Assembly (NCBI GenBank): GCA_025766275.1
Contig: JAFKAC010000034.1
Coordinates: 186,001 to 250,000 of the forward strand
Origin: Lactarius indigo
Lineage: Eukaryota > Basidiomycota > Agaricomycetes > Russulales > Russulaceae
Direction of reading: 5' to 3'
Length of the DNA: 64,000 nucleotides
Below are positions 59,467 through 64,000 of this stretch, piece by piece (the stretch's first letter is position 1; each line of letters opens with the position of its first letter). A model generated the notes under the pieces. That model worked only from the letters and a program-made list of their open reading frames with translations. It did not search any database and had not been told where the DNA came from. Position numbers and translations under genes: made by a program.

Positions 59467-62400
59467 CTACACCGCATTGGGTTGCTGGCGGCGAGGGCGA
59501 AACGGCCAGTACGATTGTTCCGTGGGTGGCTCTATAGTTGGTGCTGGTTCGGGCCTATACGACGCAAGCTTGGCTTCGAGGTCGCTCAGCCTCTTGATCA
59601 ACGTGTCTGCCCAAGCGCTCTTCACAAGGCCATCTTCGCCTTCGCTCATTTGTTCGAGTAACGACAGGCACCGTTTTAGAGCTTCACGGGAACGCTCGAT
59701 CGCCGACGCAGATGATCCCCAGGGTTCGAGAGGCAGGTCTTCCGGCAGACTGTCTTGGACGACCCGAACCAAAATGTCCAGGGTCTCCGAGGCTTCACGT
59801 CCGAGTGTCTTCAGAGGGGACGTTTCCTGATGAACGAGCTTATCCAAACCATCAAGCATCACGAGCAAAGCCGCGAGCTTTGTAGGTCCAGGGCTGACTG
59901 GGGGGAGGTCAGGCCGCTGGAACGAGCCCAGGGTGTTCTGCAAAAAGGCCGATTCTCCTTCGGGTTCTGGTGAGTTCCCTGATCGATGGCGGATGTCCCG
60001 CACAATTTTTGTGACAAGAAGCGACGTGATACAGAGCACCATCACTCGAGTGTTGGTGTCCCCTTTTTCAGTTAGGAGATCCATGTCGTCCGAGTCGGCA
60101 AATAACCTTGGGAATTGTTCGGGAATAGGTCTCTTGCGAGAGTCAGATTTGCAATATGCCATCGCATAGGACCAGATCGCGGCGAGACAAACAGGGAGAC
60201 GACGTTTACGGACATCGGGGTTGACATCGGGATCCAGAGTAGACTTCCCCGGAAGACACGCCTCGAAGAAGTCGTGAAGACTAGAAGCTAGTGTGGACCC
60301 GCCTTCGCTCGGAGGAGCCATCAGATCGAGGATGTTGCCAACGGAAGTGTCGGAGACGTGATATGAGCTAAAGAGAGTGGGGATGCGAGCAATAAAAGCC
60401 TCGAACTCGTCGTCGTCACGGAGCTCGGCGACTGTCAAGGTCAGTGCTTCCTTGCCTATCGTTGGCGCTCCTCTAATCGCACTGGACACGGTGTCATGCG
60501 GTATATCACTGGCACCTTCGTGCGAAGTCGACTGCGCTTCCTTATCGAGATCGTGAACATGGGCAGGTGACCCGGGATGGGGGGGTAGTTCTGCGAGCCT
60601 GGTGTCAACTTGAAGTTGAAGACCTTCTCGCATCTTGACCAATGAATTGAATGCGTCATTTCTCTTGAGGCCGCCAAGGTTGATGTCTGCGCCACATTGT
60701 TCGGACAGCGCCAGACACCGCTCGAGTAATCCGCGAGTACGTTTGAGAACTGATAGGTCGGGTCCCTGGTTTTCGGTTGAGGGAGGGGGGGGAATGGTGT
60801 CTATGGCATCTTTAGCTAAGACATCCATCGTGTCGAGGACTTTGTAGCCAAGTCTCTCGTATAAGTCCATGCGCTTTTCAACGATTTCCTCTAATTCGCT
60901 CAGCATCGAGCCTAGGTTCGTAAGTTGCGTTGGCATGCGACCAGCAAGGTCAAGTCGCCACAATGGCCCCAATGCCCTCTTGATAAACACGAGTTCTCCT
61001 TCCGAAACTTGGGGACTTCCTTCTTGGCCGCGCATCTCCCCCATAAGTTTCGCAACGAGGAGCGAACCCATACATAGTACCACAACTCTGGTATGGAGAT
61101 CATCGTTTTCCAAAAGAGGATATATCTCGTTTTCATCGGCAAACAGCCCCCGGAAAGACTTGGACATGGACATGGGGACTCCTCTTGAGTTGGTCAGGTT
61201 ATAGGCCTTCGTATAGCACCAGATAGCTGTGAGGCATATGTCGAGACGATTCTGGTCGGTATCGAGATCTACGCCAGTCGAGGTTGGTAGACATGACTTC
61301 AGAAGGCCACCAAGTCGAACCGCAAGGACGGAATCGCCACCAATTGAGGGAGAGTCCATGACGCGAAGCATCGTCTGCATCGCTCCAGGGACTACGCGCG
61401 AGTTGAAAAATCCTGGGATACGTGAAAGATAATCTTCGACCTCCTTGTCTTCGTCGAGCCTCGAAAGTGTCCAGATCAGTGCTTCTCTGTCCACCGATGA
61501 CGAGGCTTTACTCGCGTCCGACACAACGCGTTGATTTAATCCTTTGCTGAACCAGTGTTTATGGGTCGCAATCTTCTTCGCCAGTTTCTCTCTGTCCAAA
61601 AGAGGTGCGATGCTCGCGGACGTCCCCTTGTAAATTCGTCCCCATATTCCCCACGAGCGCTGAAGGAAGCCATCGAGGGTAGTTGCGGCTGCACCCGTAG
61701 AAGCCAACTTGATAATGGCTAGCACCCGCCACAGTCTCCATAGAAGACCGGTGAACGGAGTGCCGTAAGGGCAGCTGAGGATGATGTTTGGGATGACTGT
61801 AAATGCCGCGTATACTGAGGCAAACACTCCAATCCATCCGACGAAGACCCAAGCCACGGTCTTGTTGAACAGGAAAAAGAAGTTGACGAGGCCAGCGAAG
61901 AAAAGGAACACGGATATGTGAAGCAACACCGGGATGGCCTCCACTGTTTGCCTCATGCGAAAACGTTCCATGCCGGTGAAAAGGAAAGTGCGTACTCTTG
62001 CACGCTCATGTGGTATGTCGTGAAGGTATGAAAGCGCCATATATCGTCGAGCCCACTGCTTAACCAGCGTCGCAAGAAGAGCACAAGTGATGCTGATACC
62101 CAAGCTAAGGAGAAATAGGATGTTAACTCGGATGGCTGAATGCAGGTTCGGTGGGGAGTTGCTGAGGGGAGGTGACGTGGACAAGACGGTGCCGTTCGAG
62201 ATGCCAACGAGTTGTTGTGAGACTTGGGAGAGTAGAGTGACAGTCTGATCACCCGAATCGACCGACAATTTCTTATAGCTTTCGATGATGAATGCTGCTA
62301 CGGTCGCAGAGAACAGACCGGTCTGTTGAAATAGTCAAATTAAAGAGAGACGAGCAGACTTGAAGAAACGAACAAAGACAAGAACGCCGTCAGCGTCACT

Positions 62401-62492
62401 TTTCCAGCGATCGGTTATCTCTTTGTCGTACTCCCGAAATTGGGGGAGAGATTTGATCCACATATGTCTCCAGGGATCCGCGAAGAGTTCCC
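59467..62492 (-). CDS. DUF6535-family membrane protein, type C, with duplicated cytoplasmic module
   Basis: About 990 residues in the two readable exons. The first (62,492-62,374) gives ELFADPWRHMWIKSLPQF, then REYDKEITDRWKSDADGVLVF. The second (62,322-59,467) opens TGLFSATVAAFIIES. Four membrane segments follow, with VKQWARRYM and CPYGTPFTGLLWRLW at the positions conserved in types A and B. The soluble part holds two related modules: WTLSRLDEDKEVEDYLSRIP (from about 61,490) and LTVAELRDDDEFEAFIARIP (from about 60,460). Each is about 290 residues and is followed by matching LFAD, TRVVVLC and RCL-xLxEQ motifs. The upstream exon with the true start is uncertain; the first in-frame ATG here is 62,463. 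The function is unknown. Confidence 0.78.
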
Positions 62493-63374
62493 CTTGAGAA
62501 AGTAGCAAGACACGTCAAGACCCTGCCCTACTCTCTATAAGAACAAATTACCTGGGCTGTAATTCGCGCCTTGGGAGCGAGTAGTACTATTTTCTAAACG
62601 AAGATTGAGCACTTCGGAGACTTCACGAGAAGGAGGCACTACTAACTCGGGGTCTCAGGCTGAGAGGTGTCCTGTCCCACGGAATGTGCTCGATTTACGA
62701 GATGAGGGGAGGAATGGCCAAGATCTGAATAACAAATCAAAGTCAGCAGGGGAGTAATAACGGCGCTGGTTCACAACGGGTACACGCTCTTACATCTTAT
62801 GAATTCCAATCCCAGAAATCCTGATGATTGATGTAAACCATTACTAGCATTACTAGTTGGACCTAAGACACCGAGAATAAATAACTCAACCAGCAGCGCT
62901 AGATTATTGTGGACGTACTAGATCTGCCCGCATCGGATGATCGCTCCGACACCTGGCCCTCCTCAAGGTCAAAATCAAAGTTGGGAAAAGCCTGAGACAT
63001 GGTGGGGATGAACCGTAGCTAGACGGGAAATCGAGCTTGAAATCGGGGTCATAACTTATGTATGAGCATCGGAATTGGTCATTTGGGATTACTGTAACCT
63101 GATGCCAGGATAACGTGGCGGAGGCACGACAGCGAATGTGAGGCATCCATTCCTTGTGCCGGAGTGTTCTGCCCTCAAAAGTACATATGCGCTACGCAGG
63201 CGCTCGCACCGAATCTATCAGACGACAATCGGCAAGTCATAATCAGCCCGAGATCTCGGCGAGAGAACTGCGGACGACTCCCATGCGGTCCTGGATTAGA
63301 TGACCGCTGCGTCGCGGCGCGCGGCGCAGTGGCAGCCATCATTTCCTCAGGCTGGGAAGTTGGAACCCGACGCT
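62493..63374. other. Upstream flank of DUF6535 C
   Basis: Probably holds the promoter and perhaps one further 5' exon of the type C gene. A frame encoding VVPPSREVSEVLNLR (about 62,580-62,650, minus) could be part of it, but an in-frame TGA lies just before it. Nothing else recognised. Confidence 0.35.
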
Positions 63375-64000
63375 TGACCCGACTTTTCTCACGCGTGTGC
63401 AATCTCCGAGTCGGCATTTAGGACCTTGTTGCTTCTGGAGGTTTGACGGTACAGTAATGATAACAATGCCACCGCATGGTGGAACAACCTCAGACCGTAT
63501 CTGCAAGCCGCCTGTGCGGATAACGATAAGCCCACACAGACCCGGGCCATCGACGCACTTTGCCGCCCAGACATCTCAAAATCAGATAAGGGAATGGGCA
63601 GGGCCGGCCACACCTGAGCCCTCCGCATAGCCTTGAGTGCGCGAGTTCGACCCACTATAGTACACGCGCACGCGCTCTCCGAATACACACCGCTCTGCGC
63701 TGCCTGCAGCCTCGTCCTCTATGCGCTCATTTAATACACCCGCCCCACCGCCCGTGCCCGCACTGCGCCTTCCCCGCTACTAATCGTGCAGCTCGAGGAA
63801 CAGCGCGCACATACCCTCATTGAGGAGGCAGCGACGCGCGCACGCGCAGCGGAGAGCCTGCGCCTGGCCGAGGGCGCATTCCATACGCTAAGTGGTGCGC
63901 CAGGTGCCGGCCGCGTAGGAAGGGTTGGGGTGCTGGGGCTCGGGCCCTAGTGCTCTCTCTCGTCGGGAAATGCGTGGTGGCCGAGTCGTACCTACCTACC
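63375..64000 (+). pseudogene. Decayed copy of the C2HC5 zinc-finger gene
   Basis: Aligns with about 56,890-57,660, including the 5' leader, the start region (ACAATGCCACCGCATGGTGG), the finger (EYTPLCAACSLVL-like) and the Glu/Ala helix. About 150 bp are lost around the exon 1/intron junction, removing the first Cys pair of the finger. Early stop codons follow the start, and a TAA occurs within the finger (about 63,733). It continues to the window edge, so its 3' end is unseen. Confidence 0.85.

Overview
The window looks like nuclear DNA of an agaricomycete (mushroom-forming) basidiomycete. Genes are broken by many introns of about 50-60 nt with GT-AG ends and CTAAC-type branch points. Conserved eukaryotic genes (RPB7, VPS10, squalene synthase, mitochondrial phosphate carrier, TGS1) sit beside five genes of DUF6535, a membrane-protein family that I know only from Agaricomycetes. 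There are no operons, rRNA genes or CRISPR arrays.

Left part (1-20.2 kb) is gene-dense and conserved: TGS1 cap hypermethylase (-), tRNA-Ile(AAT) (-), a secreted FAD-dependent oxidoreductase (+), an RCC1-repeat/PHD-finger protein (+), squalene synthase ERG9 (-), the VPS10 sorting receptor (+), RNA polymerase II subunit RPB7 (-) and a class III aminotransferase (-).

Middle part (20.6-35.7 kb) is a segmental-duplication array. Unit 1 (about 20.6-25.9 kb) and unit 2 (about 26.7-33.7 kb) each carry a DUF6535 'type A' gene. Unit 2 also has a multi-pass (7TM-like) membrane protein gene, followed by a second copy of that gene with its own promoter copy. Unit 1 has lost the 7TM gene, contains an 823-bp poly(A)-tailed insertion with a 15-bp target-site duplication, and ends in a truncated RPB7 pseudogene.

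The next part (37.4-42.2 kb) is ordinary: a secreted sedolisin whose catalytic Asp is replaced by Gly (-), the mitochondrial phosphate carrier (+) and a small COMPASS Shg1-domain protein (+). From 42.8 to 52.9 kb lies a second pair of near-identical DUF6535 genes ('type B', -), each spliced to a Ser/Pro-rich tail of about 550 residues. After that come a Gfo/Idh/MocA oxidoreductase (+), a triose-phosphate-transporter family protein (+) and an ASC-1/TRIP4-type C2HC5 zinc-finger protein (+). A fifth, divergent DUF6535 gene ('type C', -) has its cytoplasmic module duplicated. The window ends in a decayed copy of the zinc-finger gene.

The recurring theme is an expanding membrane-protein family whose duplication edges carry fragments of nearby housekeeping genes. 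Exon positions come from reading splice sites and protein continuity by eye. Family assignments come from recalled motifs, not from searches.
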